A program made the translations under genes and the position numbers. The notes beneath the pieces are model-generated. The model was not told the origin of the DNA, ran no database searches, and saw only the letters and a program-made list of their open reading frames with translations. This document shows, one piece after another, positions 1 to 8,742 of a stretch of DNA of 64,000 nucleotides (position 1 is its first letter; each line of letters starts with the position of its first letter). The DNA comes from Bacteroidota bacterium (GTDB lineage: Bacteria > Bacteroidota > Bacteroidia > Chitinophagales > Chitinophagaceae): NCBI GenBank assembly GCA_020161435.1, contig JAIUNV010000002.1, forward strand, positions 496,001 to 560,000. Direction: 5' to 3'.

Positions 1-70
1 GCGTTGGCTGTGAAGAATCCTGACATGCCTTAGCTGACAGCTATCCCCGTACCCCAAAACACGCATCCGA

Positions 71-1204
71 ATGAATTGGAACGACATACTACATCAATGG
101 CCTTTTTATATTTTTCTTGCACTATGCCTCACCCTTCTCATCCAGCTGCTGTATAACCTGTACTTTTTTCTTCGCTTTTTGCTCTACAAATCGAAGGACA
201 AGTTTCAGTCGCAAACGCATCCGGTGAGTGTGATTATTTGTGCCAGAGATGAGGCCCATAACCTGGAGCAAAACCTGCCGCCCATTCTTACGCAGCAATA
301 CCCCACCACGCATGAAGTAATGGTGGTCAACGACAATTCATTCGACGATACCAAGTTTTTTCTGGAAGAGCTGGAGCGGATGTTTCGTCATTTGAAGCCC
401 GTGAACCTGACGCAAGAAGCCAAGCATATTCCCGGTAAAAAATATCCGTTGAGTATAGGCATAAAATCGAGCAAGTTTGAAGTAATGCTGCTCACCGATG
501 CCGATTGCAAACCCGCCAGCGAATGGTGGATTCAAAAAATGCAGGACGCTTATACCGACGACATTGAAGTAGTGTTGGGCTATGGTGCACACGAAAAAAA
601 GCCGGGCCTGTTCAACAAGCTGGTACGTTTTGAAACCTTTCATACAGCACTGCAATATTTCAGTTATGCGCTGGCAGGTACACCCTATATGGGCGTGGGA
701 CGCAACCTCAGCTATCGCAAAAATTTGTTCTTCAAAGCCAAGGGGTTTTCCAGTATCAACCACATTCCAGGTGGTGATGATGACATGTTCATCAACAAAG
801 TGGCGACCAAAGAAAACACGGCCATAGTGATTGATCCGGATGCGTTTACCTACAGCGAACCGGCCGCCGATTTTGCACAGTGGTGGAAGCAAAAAAACCG
901 TCACTACAGCACAGCGAAATATTATAAAACAAGCCATCAGTTTTTGCTGGGTACTTATGCGTTAGTGAACTGGTTGTTTTACCCACTACTCATTGTGAGT
1001 GCCATCTTTTTCAGCTGGCAGTTTGCTTTAGGAGCACTCGCTTTCCGCTGGCTGATGCAAGGCATTGTATGGGGCAAAGCCATGCAGCGCCTGAAAGAAA
1101 ATGATTTGATTCCGTTGTTCTGGTTGTTGGATATCTGGCAGTTTTTCTACTACATCATTTTCTCGCTGTCGGTATTTGTGAAGCCGAAGAGTAGTTGGAA
1201 GTAG
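71..1204 (+). CDS. Family 2 glycosyltransferase, membrane-anchored
   Basis: A 377-residue inverting GT-A glycosyltransferase that probably transfers a sugar from a nucleotide donor to a cell-envelope acceptor. An N-terminal membrane helix (about 11-39) is followed by the GT2 core: SVIICARDEA for nucleotide binding, VVNDNSFDDT, and DADC as the metal-binding DXD-type motif. GGDDDMF holds the likely catalytic base region and QKNRHYS stands for the usual QxxRW. Two or three hydrophobic helices (about 295-372) close the protein. The ATG at 71 is the first in frame before the N-terminal helix. It lies 98 bases upstream of rsmG on the same strand. The acceptor cannot be told from sequence. Confidence 0.85.
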   Translation: MNWNDILHQWPFYIFLALCLTLLIQLLYNLYFFLRFLLYKSKDKFQSQTHPVSVIICARDEAHNLEQNLPPILTQQYPTTHEVMVVNDNSFDDTKFFLEELERMFRHLKPVNLTQEAKHIPGKKYPLSIGIKSSKFEVMLLTDADCKPASEWWIQKMQDAYTDDIEVVLGYGAHEKKPGLFNKLVRFETFHTALQYFSYALAGTPYMGVGRNLSYRKNLFFKAKGFSSINHIPGGDDDMFINKVATKENTAIVIDPDAFTYSEPAADFAQWWKQKNRHYSTAKYYKTSHQFLLGTYALVNWLFYPLLIVSAIFFSWQFALGALAFRWLMQGIVWGKAMQRLKENDLIPLFWLLDIWQFFYYIIFSLSVFVKPKSSWK

Positions 1205-1302
1205 TGCCGTTCCGGCGTTGATAAGTTGATTGGTTGAAGAGTTGACAAGTAAATACACCTCAATTTTGAACTACTCATTTCATTGATAACCGTTCTATAC
1301 TC

Positions 1303-1959
1303 ATGGATATTCTGACGAAATACTTCGCTGATTTTACACCTACACAACTGCAGCAATTGCAGGCGCTGAAAGGGTTGTACAAAGAATGGAATGAAAAAAT
1401 CAATGTCATTTCCCGCAAGGATATCGACAGCTTGTATTTGAAGCATGTGTTGCATTCGTTGAGTATTGCGGCCATCTTCGATTTTCAGCCCGGCATGCAG
1501 GTGATTGATATTGGCGCTGGTGGCGGTTTCCCTTCTGTACCCTTGGCCATTTTTTTTCCGGAAGTGCAGTTTCATGCGGTGGACAGCATCAACAAAAAAC
1601 TAACGGTGATTCAAGAAGTGGCTGCAGGTGCCGGTATCCCAAACATTACCACTCAGCATACCCGTGCCGAGCAAATCACCAACCGTAAGTTTGATGTGGC
1701 CGTAAGCCGTGCTGTAGCACCATTAAAAGATTTATTGAGCTGGAGTAAACACTTGCTAAACAAACCATCTGAAGTTCGCAAGCATTTTGGTGCACAAGCC
1801 ACTGAAGACATGGAAATACCAGCCGGGCTCATTTGTTTGAAAGGCGGCGATCTGGCTCAAGAAATTCACGACAGTGGCCGCAAGCCTTTTATTTGGCCCA
1901 TCAATGAAATTTTTCCGGAAGAATTCTTCAATGAAAAGTTTGTATTGCAGGTAAAATAA
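1303..1959 (+). CDS. rsmG: 16S rRNA (guanine-527-N7)-methyltransferase RsmG
   Basis: This 218-residue protein has the size and layout of RsmG (GidB), the SAM-dependent enzyme that makes m7G527 in 16S rRNA. The N-terminal helical part carries LYKEWNEKINVISRKD, typical of the family. The SAM-binding loop is VIDIGAGGGFPSVPLAI (about residues 66-82), followed by an acidic VDSINKK strand and VAVSRAVAPL. It follows the GT2 gene and ends at a strong hairpin terminator, so it is the last gene of its unit. The identification is firm. Confidence 0.95.
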   Translation: MDILTKYFADFTPTQLQQLQALKGLYKEWNEKINVISRKDIDSLYLKHVLHSLSIAAIFDFQPGMQVIDIGAGGGFPSVPLAIFFPEVQFHAVDSINKKLTVIQEVAAGAGIPNITTQHTRAEQITNRKFDVAVSRAVAPLKDLLSWSKHLLNKPSEVRKHFGAQATEDMEIPAGLICLKGGDLAQEIHDSGRKPFIWPINEIFPEEFFNEKFVLQVK

Positions 1960-1982
1960 TGCTCATCAAACAATGTATTGCT

Positions 1983-2016
1983 AAGCCTTTCTGCTCTATG
2001 CTGAAAGGCTTTTTCT
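1983..2016 (+). terminator. Rho-independent terminator after rsmG
   Basis: A nine-base perfect stem, AAGCCTTTC (1983-1991) with GAAAGGCTT (2003-2011), encloses an 11-base loop and runs into a T-rich tract. It sits 23 bases after the rsmG stop codon. Confidence 0.85.
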
Positions 2017-2033
2017 TGTATGTACTTTTTCTT

Positions 2034-2083
2034 TCGATAAAAAAAGCCGTGCATACAGCAGTTGAATGATGCTGTATGCACGG
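2034..2083 (-). terminator. Rho-independent terminator after prfC
   Basis: A 14-base perfect stem, CCGTGCATACAGCA (2047-2060) with TGCTGTATGCACGG (2070-2083), has a nine-base loop. Read on the minus strand it is followed by a C and a run of seven Ts, and it lies 37 bases downstream of the prfC stop. Confidence 0.85.
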
Positions 2084-2119
2084 TGGTAAATGTGCTTGTT
2101 GTATTTACACAACCAGCGG

Positions 2120-3709
2120 CTATTTATGCACTTCGCTGGTGAAGTGAAATTCGATATCCGGATTGTTGTTTCTTTCAGTATTCAGGAACCACTCACTTTG
2201 AGCCAGGTACACCAGATGTCCGTCTTTATCTTCAGCAACATTGGCCATTTTAAAGCGGGTAAAATCATCCAGTTTTTTCTTGTCATTACTGGTCATCCAG
2301 CAAGCTTTGTAAAAAGGTAAAGTATTGAATTGCACACTGGCTCCATACTCCTGCAGCAGGCGGTATTGAATCACTTCAAATTGCAGTTCGCCCACACAAC
2401 CAATGATTTTTTTGTTGCCCCCATGCTGAGTAAAAAGTTGCGCCACACCTTCATCTGTCAGTTGCATCAGGCCTTTTTCCAGTTGCTTGGTTTTCATCGG
2501 GTCTTTGTTCACCACTTCTTTAAATATCTCAGGAGAGAAAGTAGGAATACCGGTGTAAAAAAAGTTTTCGCCTTCGGTAAGCGTATCGCCAATTTTAAAG
2601 TTGCCTGTATCGAACAAACCCACAATATCGCCGGGGTAAGCATCTTCTACCACATCTTTACTACGGGCCAAAAATGTGTACGGGTTGCTAAAGCGCATGT
2701 CTTTATCGAGGCGTACATGATGGTAGTATTTGTTGCGTTCAAAGCGGCCGCTGCAAATCCGGAAAAAAGCAATGCGGTCGCGGTGTTTAGGATCGAGGTT
2801 GGCATGAATCTTAAACACGAATCCACTCATTTTATCTTCATGCACACTCACGTTTCTTGTATTGGTTCTTCGGTCTCGTGGTGTTGGTGCAATTTGAATG
2901 AAAGTATCCAGCAGTTCTTTTACACCGAAATTATTCACCGCCGAACCGAAGAAAACCGGAGCCTTCTCTCCTGTCAGGTATTCCGATTTGTCTAACTGTC
3001 CGTACACGCCATCTATCAATTCTACATCTTCCCGCAGGGTGTTGGCATCGTGGTCGCCTACTTTGGCATCCAGCACAGTGCTTGAGAGATCGCTGATTTC
3101 AACCACATCATCATCATCCGTTTGCTTGGTACCTGCTGTAAACAGTACGAGGCTTTTTTGGGTGAGGTCGTACACCCCTTTGAAGTCTTTGCCATTGTTG
3201 ATGGGCCATGTCATTGGGTGCAACTGAATCTTCAATTCTGCTTCAATTTCTTCCAGCAAATCGTAGCGGTTTTTACCATCGCGGTCCATTTTATTGATGA
3301 ACACCATCACTGGTGTTTTGCGCATCGCAATTACTTCCATCAACCGGCGGGTTTGGGCTTCCACACCATTCACACTATCAATCACCAGTATTACACTATC
3401 TACAGCGGTGAGGGTACGGTAGGTATCTTCGGCAAAGTCTTTGTGGCCGGGTGTATCCAGCAGGTTGATGAGGGTGTTTTTGTACTCAAACGTCATCACC
3501 GAAGTGGCCACAGAAATGCCCCGCTGCCGTTCAATTTCCATGAAGTCGCTGGTGGCATGTTTTTTAATCTTGTTGCTTTTTACCGCACCAGCGGTTTGAA
3601 TAGCACCGCCAAACAACAGCAACTTTTCAGTTAATGTGGTTTTACCGGCATCAGGGTGACTGATGATGGCAAAGGTTTTGCGTTTATTGATTTCAGCTTC
3701 GTATTTCAT
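2120..3709 (-). CDS. prfC: Peptide chain release factor 3
   Basis: RF3 is the translational GTPase that removes RF1/RF2 from the ribosome after peptide release. Starting at the ATG at 3709 ([13 protein letters not shown]) gives 529 residues, the usual RF3 length; the open frame runs 36 codons further upstream but that part is hydrophobic and non-homologous. G motifs are visible: SHPDAGKTT (G1), ERQRGISV (switch), DTPGH (G3) and INKMD (G4). The C-terminal part has the RF3-specific [20 protein letters not shown] region. A -7 promoter box lies at 3724-3732 and a terminator follows at 2034-2083, so it is probably monocistronic. Confidence 0.96.
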   Translation of the reverse strand: MKYEAEINKRKTFAIISHPDAGKTTLTEKLLLFGGAIQTAGAVKSNKIKKHATSDFMEIERQRGISVATSVMTFEYKNTLINLLDTPGHKDFAEDTYRTLTAVDSVILVIDSVNGVEAQTRRLMEVIAMRKTPVMVFINKMDRDGKNRYDLLEEIEAELKIQLHPMTWPINNGKDFKGVYDLTQKSLVLFTAGTKQTDDDDVVEISDLSSTVLDAKVGDHDANTLREDVELIDGVYGQLDKSEYLTGEKAPVFFGSAVNNFGVKELLDTFIQIAPTPRDRRTNTRNVSVHEDKMSGFVFKIHANLDPKHRDRIAFFRICSGRFERNKYYHHVRLDKDMRFSNPYTFLARSKDVVEDAYPGDIVGLFDTGNFKIGDTLTEGENFFYTGIPTFSPEIFKEVVNKDPMKTKQLEKGLMQLTDEGVAQLFTQHGGNKKIIGCVGELQFEVIQYRLLQEYGASVQFNTLPFYKACWMTSNDKKKLDDFTRFKMANVAEDKDGHLVYLAQSEWFLNTERNNNPDIEFHFTSEVHK

Positions 3710-3723
3710 AATATAAAAGGGCG

Positions 3724-3732
3724 GCAAAAGTA
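3724..3732 (-). promoter_or_regulatory. Bacteroidota -7 promoter box of prfC
   Basis: On the minus strand this reads TACTTTTGC, matching the Bacteroidota sigma-A -7 consensus TAnnTTTGC, 14 bases upstream of the prfC ATG. I see no clear -33 TTTG at the expected spacing. Confidence 0.55.
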
Positions 3733-3850
3733 CGGAAAAGCAAAGAGGGTATATTGATTGTAAATAGTAGTTCAATGGCAGCATGAGCAGCAAAAAGCTA
3801 ATGCTGCTTACTATCATCCCGAAATGTTGGTCTTCATTTTTGGCAGGTAT

Positions 3851-4675
3851 TTATCCTAAAGCCACATCCAAAATCATCATTACAGTAAAGCCTCCCATAA
3901 AGCCCATTACTGCAACGTCGGTGTATTTATCCCTTTGTGTTTCGGGTATTACTTCTTCTACCACTACATATATCATGGCGCCTGCGGCGAATGCCAGTGC
4001 AAATGGCAAAACAGGTTGCATGTAAATAACCGCCACGGCTCCCAATACCCCGGCAATGGGCTCCACAATGGCAGACAACTGACCATACCAAAAACTTTTA
4101 AACCGGCTTACCCCGTGCCTGCGCAAGGGCATGGCTACCGCAAAACCTTCGGGAAAGTTTTGGATGCCGATTCCTATAGCCAACGTTATAGCACCGGCAA
4201 TGGTAGCATCGGGCATGCCTTGTGCGGCAGCCCCAAACAACACGCCTACTGCAAGCCCTTCAGGAATGTTGTGCAATGTAATAGCCAAAATCAGCAGCGT
4301 ACTTCTGCGCCATTGGGTTTGCACCCCTTCCGTTTCGCTATCGGTAAAGTTGATGTGGAGGTGCGGCAAGTATTTATCGAGGGCAAAAATGAAAAAGCCA
4401 CCTGCTAAAAAGCCCACCGCTGCAGGCAACCACGGCGCAGCAGGAAACATTTTTTCACTCATTTCAATGCTTGGATTGAGCAGGCTCCAAAAGCTGGCTG
4501 CCACCATTACGCCACCGGTAAAACCCAGCATGGCATCGAGCAGGCCGCGGTGCATTTTCTTAAAAAAGAAAACGAGGCTGGCACCTGCTGCGGTAACCAA
4601 CCACGTAAAAATGGTAGCCAGCAATGCGGAATATACCGGGCCAATTTCTGTGACAAAGGCAGTTATTTTTTCCAT
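3851..4675 (-). CDS. ZIP family divalent metal transporter
   Basis: A 274-residue membrane protein of the ZIP (ZupT-like) family, which moves Zn2+, Fe2+ or Mn2+ into the cytoplasm. Seven to eight hydrophobic segments are visible. The paired metal-site motifs are present: HNIPEGLAVG in helix IV and NFPEGFAVAMPL in helix V. The conserved GFTGGVMVAASFWSLL segment precedes a cytoplasmic loop. The start lies four bases after the stop of the DtxR/MntR-type regulator gene, so both are likely cotranscribed and the transporter controlled by that regulator. The metal cannot be assigned from sequence alone. Confidence 0.92.
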   Translation of the reverse strand: MEKITAFVTEIGPVYSALLATIFTWLVTAAGASLVFFFKKMHRGLLDAMLGFTGGVMVAASFWSLLNPSIEMSEKMFPAAPWLPAAVGFLAGGFFIFALDKYLPHLHINFTDSETEGVQTQWRRSTLLILAITLHNIPEGLAVGVLFGAAAQGMPDATIAGAITLAIGIGIQNFPEGFAVAMPLRRHGVSRFKSFWYGQLSAIVEPIAGVLGAVAVIYMQPVLPFALAFAAGAMIYVVVEEVIPETQRDKYTDVAVMGFMGGFTVMMILDVALG

Positions 4676-4679
4676 CGCA

Positions 4680-5342
4680 TTACACTTCTACAGGTTTTAC
4701 AAAAATGTTTTTGGCCAGCATTTCGCTGATGGTGAAACTGCTGCCAGTAGCCAATTGCAGCTCCACCGTTTTATCGAAATTGAAATGCCGCAACACCGTC
4801 AACCGGCAACCAATTTCCAGTTGCTTCAGGCTGAGCATTTCCAAAAAAGATTCATCCTGGCTGCCTACGCCACATACTTCGGCCGGCGCTTGGCTTGTCC
4901 AAAGGCTGAGCGGCGTTTGCTCCCGGGCAGCCATGTTTCCCAAGGTATCGGGTATAGGGTCGCCGTGTGGATCGAACAGCGGAAAACCCAGGTAGACATC
5001 GAGTTTATCGGTAAGCAAATCGCTTTGTACATGCTCCAGCTGCTCGGCTACGGCATGCACTTCCTCCCAGCCAAAACCCAACTTTTCCGACAAAAAAAAC
5101 TCCCACAACCTGTGGCGGCGAATGATATTTAATGCCAGTTTCTTGCCGGTTTTGGTGAGTGAACAGCCGTAGTATTTTTCATACTTGAGCAGGCCCTTGG
5201 CTTCCAGCTTCTTAATCATGTCGGTAGCCGATGCTGCCCGGGTGTTCAACTCCGCCGCCAAATCATTTGTGTGTACACTTTTCTGGTGGCGTTGCAGGTG
5301 GTATATGCTTTTAATGTAATTTTCCTCGGCAACTGTGTACAT
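4680..5342 (-). CDS. DtxR/MntR-family metal-dependent repressor
   Basis: A 220-residue iron/manganese-dependent regulator. It has an N-terminal winged helix (residues 1-60), a dimerisation and metal-binding helix region (RRHRLWEFF and VHAVAEQLEHVQSD), and a C-terminal FeoA/SH3-like domain (about 150-220). By eye alignment the DtxR ligands His79, Glu83, His98, Glu105 and His106 are kept. DtxR Cys102 is Glu, as in MntR. The N-terminal ligand position (DtxR Met10, MntR Asp8) is Asn, and MntR Glu11 is Lys. It is the first gene of a two-gene unit with the ZIP transporter, and a TTTAGC/GCTAAA palindrome sits just upstream of its start codon. This suggests autoregulation. Confidence 0.9.
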   Translation of the reverse strand: MYTVAEENYIKSIYHLQRHQKSVHTNDLAAELNTRAASATDMIKKLEAKGLLKYEKYYGCSLTKTGKKLALNIIRRHRLWEFFLSEKLGFGWEEVHAVAEQLEHVQSDLLTDKLDVYLGFPLFDPHGDPIPDTLGNMAAREQTPLSLWTSQAPAEVCGVGSQDESFLEMLSLKQLEIGCRLTVLRHFNFDKTVELQLATGSSFTISEMLAKNIFVKPVEV

Positions 5343-5350
5343 TCGAAATA

Positions 5351-5366
5351 TTTAGCCAAAGCTAAA
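5351..5366. promoter_or_regulatory. Putative operator palindrome for the DtxR/MntR-type regulator
   Basis: TTTAGC, four bases, GCTAAA forms a perfect 6+6 inverted repeat, starting eight bases from the regulator's start codon. It lies in the 43-base gap between that gene and the divergent lipoprotein gene, so binding could affect both directions. DtxR-family operators are AT-rich dyads of this general type. The link to this regulator is inference. Confidence 0.5.
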
Positions 5367-5385
5367 AATATATTTTTAAATACCG

Positions 5386-6366
5386 ATGACTATTACCCCG
5401 CTTCGCTTGCTGCGATTTCGTCACCTGATACTACTATTGCTGCTGGGCTGCATGGCCGCCTGTAAGAGCTCTCACAAAAAAAGCATGAAGGGCGATGAGG
5501 AAGTAACCACCGCCGATTTTGTTTCCTTTTTCGACCCGGTAAAGTTGCCTTTTGCTTTTACCGATACAATTTTCAAAAACAAACTATCCGATTCGGCAAG
5601 AATTGACTACGGCGTTTTTACCAAAATACTGGGCGATACAATCCTCACCCCCCTGTACAAAAAGGAAAAGCCCAAAATTTATGCCCTTGGCAGCTTTCAA
5701 AATGCTGAGGCCGAAACGTATTTGCTGGTACAAACAAAAGGAACACAAAACGCTGTGTACCTGATAGCGGTAGACAACAACATGCAGCCAAAAGCCAGCA
5801 TGCTGCTGCTGGCCAATAAAGGAAAACCTGCCGAAGTAAACCTGGTAAGCATCGACAAAAAGATGACCATAACACTCGTAGATGAATACAAAAAAAGTAA
5901 CGGCGAAAACGCAGCTTACTCTACCGTGTACGCCTACAATAATGCAGGTCTTTTTATGGTGATAATGAACGATGGACTTAAAAAAGGAGAGGTGATTGAG
6001 TTAGTAAATCCTATTGATACTTTTCCGCAAACGCAGCCCCATACCGGCGATTTTGGTAACCTGAAACAAAGTTTCATCAGCATTCGTGACGGCGAAACAC
6101 CCAAAAAGTTTCAATTCTTTTTGTACATGAACAAAAGCAGCTTGTGCACCGCCGAGCTAAAAGGTGAAGCCCGCTGGGTAACCAAAGACAGCGCCCTGTA
6201 CGACTCCAACAACGATGGCTGCAAAGTGGCTTTCAAATTTGGTAAGCGAAATGTGCAAATACTGGAGTTAGAAGGCTGCGGCAGCAAGCGGCCCCTTGAG
6301 TGCAGCTTCAATGCCAGCTACAGTAAAATTCAGAAGCCAGCCGCCAGCAAAAAGAAAAAGAAATGA
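5386..6366 (+). CDS. Putative lipoprotein of unknown function
   Basis: A 326-residue protein with a lipoprotein signal: a charged start (RLLRFRH), a hydrophobic stretch and a lipobox ending GCMAAC at about residues 21-26. The mature part is mixed alpha/beta with many lysines, and ends in a lysine-rich tail (KKKKK). I recognise no enzyme motif. It overlaps the RidA gene by four bases (ATGA), which means translational coupling, and it diverges from the metal regulator across the palindrome at 5351. Confidence 0.7.
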   Translation: MTITPLRLLRFRHLILLLLLGCMAACKSSHKKSMKGDEEVTTADFVSFFDPVKLPFAFTDTIFKNKLSDSARIDYGVFTKILGDTILTPLYKKEKPKIYALGSFQNAEAETYLLVQTKGTQNAVYLIAVDNNMQPKASMLLLANKGKPAEVNLVSIDKKMTITLVDEYKKSNGENAAYSTVYAYNNAGLFMVIMNDGLKKGEVIELVNPIDTFPQTQPHTGDFGNLKQSFISIRDGETPKKFQFFLYMNKSSLCTAELKGEARWVTKDSALYDSNNDGCKVAFKFGKRNVQILELEGCGSKRPLECSFNASYSKIQKPAASKKKKK

Positions 6367-6761
6367 GTGAACGCATCAACTACCGCAGTGGCGCAGTGTG
6401 GGAAGATTTGGTAGGCTACAGCCGTGCCGTAAAAGTGGGCAATTGTATAGAAATAGCCGGTACCACTGCATTTGTAAATGGTGAGTTGGTAGGTAAAAAT
6501 GATTTGTACCTGCAATGCAAATGCATATTCGAAAAAATAGAACAAGTGCTATTGCAAGCCGGCAGCAGCCTGACGGACGTGGTGCGAACCCGCACATTTG
6601 TTACCGACATCAGCCGGTGGGAAGAATTTGCTAAAGCCCATGCTGAATATTTTGCCAACATACGGCCTGCAGCCAGCCTGATAGAAGTAAAGGGCTTTAT
6701 AGACCCGGAAATGTTGGTAGAAATTGAGGTGACCGCAATCATTTCCGGTGCAAAAGTTTAG
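6363..6761 (+). CDS. RidA/YjgF family protein
   Basis: A 132-residue RidA-family protein. RidA members hydrolyse reactive enamine/imine intermediates made by PLP enzymes. The hallmark region is present: an Arg in NIRPAASLIEVKG, corresponding to the catalytic Arg105 of E. coli RidA, and a downstream Glu in MLVEIEVTAI. The start ATG overlaps the stop of the upstream lipoprotein gene. Whether it is an archetypal deaminase or another Rid subgroup is not decidable here. Confidence 0.88.
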   Translation: MSERINYRSGAVWEDLVGYSRAVKVGNCIEIAGTTAFVNGELVGKNDLYLQCKCIFEKIEQVLLQAGSSLTDVVRTRTFVTDISRWEEFAKAHAEYFANIRPAASLIEVKGFIDPEMLVEIEVTAIISGAKV

Positions 6762-6779
6762 CACACTCCATAATAGCCA

Positions 6780-6796
6780 TGTGTACATTTTACACA
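6780..6796. repeat. Short dyad in the RidA-phosphorylase gap
   Basis: TGTGTA, five bases, TACACA forms a 6+6 inverted repeat 19 bases after the RidA stop. No T-run follows, so it is not a standard terminator; it could be a weak hairpin or an operator. The rest of the 197-base gap holds nothing else I can identify. Confidence 0.25.
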
Positions 6797-6958
6797 GTAA
6801 AAAACCTTAATTACGCTATATTGCGGCCCCTTTGATAAGCGTGGCTCAACTGTAGCAAAGTTCATATCCTGAATGGTATGCTTTAATCTCTAATGGCAAA
6901 TTCATGAAGGTGTGCTACTTCACCCCCGCATTTTCGGAGGCATCAAAAACCTTATTGT

Positions 6959-8623
6959 ATGACAACTAATAGTTTTCGCAATTATACAGTTCCCTTTCAG
7001 GTAGATGAACGGTATAGCAAGAAAGTAGCTTATTTCAGCATGGAGTTTGCCGTGCATCAACCACTTAAAATTTATAGTGGTGGTTTGGGTTTTCTATCGG
7101 GCTCACATTTACGCAGTGCGTATGAGCTCAAGCAAAACCTGATTGGCATTGGCATCTTATGGAAATATGGGTACTACGATCAGGCACGCAACCAGGACCA
7201 AACCCTGCAGGTGCAGTGGAATGAAAAGATTTACAATTTTCTGGAAGACACGGGCATCAAGTTTCAAATTCCCATTCATGATCACCCGGTATGGGTAAAA
7301 GTATACTACCTCAACCCTACTACTTTCAACTCGGCGCCACTCTTTTTGCTGAGCACCGACCTGCCGGAAAATGACTATGTAAGCCAAACAATTTGCCATC
7401 GCTTGTACGATGCCAACACCGCTACCAAAGTGGCACAGTTTATTTTGCTGGGCATTGGTGGTGCCAAGCTGATAGACGAATTGAACTTCAACCCCGATGT
7501 GTACCACCTGAATGAAGCACACGCCATGAGTAGTGTTTTTTACTTGTATAAAAAGCTGGGCAGTGTTGAAGAAATTAAAAAGAAACTCGTTTTTACCACG
7601 CATACCCCAGAAGAAGCCGGCAACGAAAAGCACGACATTTTCCTTTGCGAAAAAATGAGTTATTTCTACGGTATGCCGCTGGAAAAAGTACGGGAACTCA
7701 CAGGTATTTATGACGACCAGTTTAACCACTCATTGGCAGCATTGCGTTTTGCAAGAATTGCTAATGGCGTAAGCCAGCTGCATGGCGAAGTAAGCCGCAC
7801 CATGTGGGGACATTATGATAAAGTAGCTCCTATTAAAGCTATCACCAATGCACAAAACTGGAAATACTGGGCCGATAAGCAGTTGTACCGCTTTATGGAA
7901 GAAGGCAACGATTTTGGTTTTGATGACCGCAAACGTCATTTGAAAAAAAGAGCCTTTGATATCGTAGCCGATCAAACCGGCAAGCTGCTCGATCCGGATG
8001 TGCTCACTATTGTTTGGGCCCGCCGTTTTGCAGGCTACAAACGTGCAGAATTACTCACCCGTGATTTGGCCCGTTTCGAACGGCTCATCAACAACATCAA
8101 CCGTCCGGTACAAATCATTTGGGCAGGCAAGCCTTACCCTGTTGATTATCCTGCCATCAGCGACTTCAACCACTTGGTACACCTCAGTAAAAAGTACGAC
8201 AACGTGGCAGTATGTGTAGGTTACGAACTGGCCCTCAGCAAGCGCCTGAAACAAGCCGCCGATATTTGGCTAAACAACCCACGGGTACCCCGCGAAGCCA
8301 GCGGTACCAGTGGCATGACAGCTGCCATGAACGGTGCGGTAAACGTGAGCACTCACGATGGCTGGATTTGTGAATTCATCAACCACGGTAATAACGGTTT
8401 TGTAGTACCCCCCATTGATTACACCGCTGTAAACGTACACGAACAAGACGCTTACGACCTGGAAGAACTCTACAAAATATTGGAAGAACAAGTAGTGCCC
8501 ATGTACTACGGCAATAAAGACACTTGGCGCCAAATTGTAAAAAATGGAATGCGGGATGTGCGTATTCAATTCGACAGCAACCGCATGGCACATGAATACT
8601 ACGAAGAGATGTATAAAGCCTGA
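6959..8623 (+). CDS. glgP: GT35 alpha-glucan phosphorylase-like protein, PLP lysine replaced
   Basis: A 554-residue member of the short alpha-glucan phosphorylase group (GT35). Classical members release glucose-1-phosphate from glycogen or maltodextrin. The conserved N-terminal region AYFSMEFAVHQPLKIYSGGLG, the HTPEEAGNEKH segment and the RRFAGYKR motif are all present. The PLP signature reads EASGTSGMTAAMNG at residues 446-459, whereas phosphorylases have Lys after GM. Here codon 8318-8320 is ACA, so residue 454 is Thr. Other features look intact, so this is a specific substitution, not decay. It may be a lineage variant with altered chemistry. The gene ends at its own terminator. The symbol reflects family, not proven activity. 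Confidence 0.85.
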   Translation: MTTNSFRNYTVPFQVDERYSKKVAYFSMEFAVHQPLKIYSGGLGFLSGSHLRSAYELKQNLIGIGILWKYGYYDQARNQDQTLQVQWNEKIYNFLEDTGIKFQIPIHDHPVWVKVYYLNPTTFNSAPLFLLSTDLPENDYVSQTICHRLYDANTATKVAQFILLGIGGAKLIDELNFNPDVYHLNEAHAMSSVFYLYKKLGSVEEIKKKLVFTTHTPEEAGNEKHDIFLCEKMSYFYGMPLEKVRELTGIYDDQFNHSLAALRFARIANGVSQLHGEVSRTMWGHYDKVAPIKAITNAQNWKYWADKQLYRFMEEGNDFGFDDRKRHLKKRAFDIVADQTGKLLDPDVLTIVWARRFAGYKRAELLTRDLARFERLINNINRPVQIIWAGKPYPVDYPAISDFNHLVHLSKKYDNVAVCVGYELALSKRLKQAADIWLNNPRVPREASGTSGMTAAMNGAVNVSTHDGWICEFINHGNNGFVVPPIDYTAVNVHEQDAYDLEELYKILEEQVVPMYYGNKDTWRQIVKNGMRDVRIQFDSNRMAHEYYEEMYKA

Positions 8624-8657
8624 TAAAGGCCTTCAACTACAAGCACAATCTGAATAT

Positions 8658-8690
8658 CCCGGCTCTGGTAGCCGGGGTATTTATTTTTAT
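8658..8690 (+). terminator. Rho-independent terminator after the phosphorylase gene
   Basis: CCCGGCT (8658-8664) pairs with AGCCGGG (8670-8676) around a five-base loop and is followed by GTATTTATTTTT. Confidence 0.75.
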
Positions 8691-8711
8691 CAAAAGCAAT
8701 GATGGCCTTCA

Positions 8712-8720
8712 TAGTTTTGC
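8712..8720 (+). promoter_or_regulatory. Bacteroidota -7 promoter box of the ABC-F gene
   Basis: TAGTTTTGC matches TAnnTTTGC exactly and lies 22 bases before the ATG at 8743, just after the preceding terminator. Confidence 0.55.
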
Positions 8721-8742
8721 CTTCCCAACAGAAACAGTATAC

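Noticed and set aside
1..33. Open frame reading ALAVKNPDMP then TAG at the left edge
   Set aside because: Only eleven codons are visible and two other frames are equally undecided; it may be the end of an upstream gene but cannot be supported.
3786..3808. AGCAGC/GCTGCT dyad downstream of the ZIP gene
   Set aside because: A six-base stem with an eleven-base loop and no T-run; too weak to call a terminator.
3710..3817. N-terminal extension of prfC
   Set aside because: The 36 extra residues are hydrophobic, not homologous to RF3, and the -7 box falls within them.
4131..5132. 333-codon plus-strand frame over the ZIP and regulator genes
   Set aside because: Antisense to two well-supported genes, low-complexity and with no family features.
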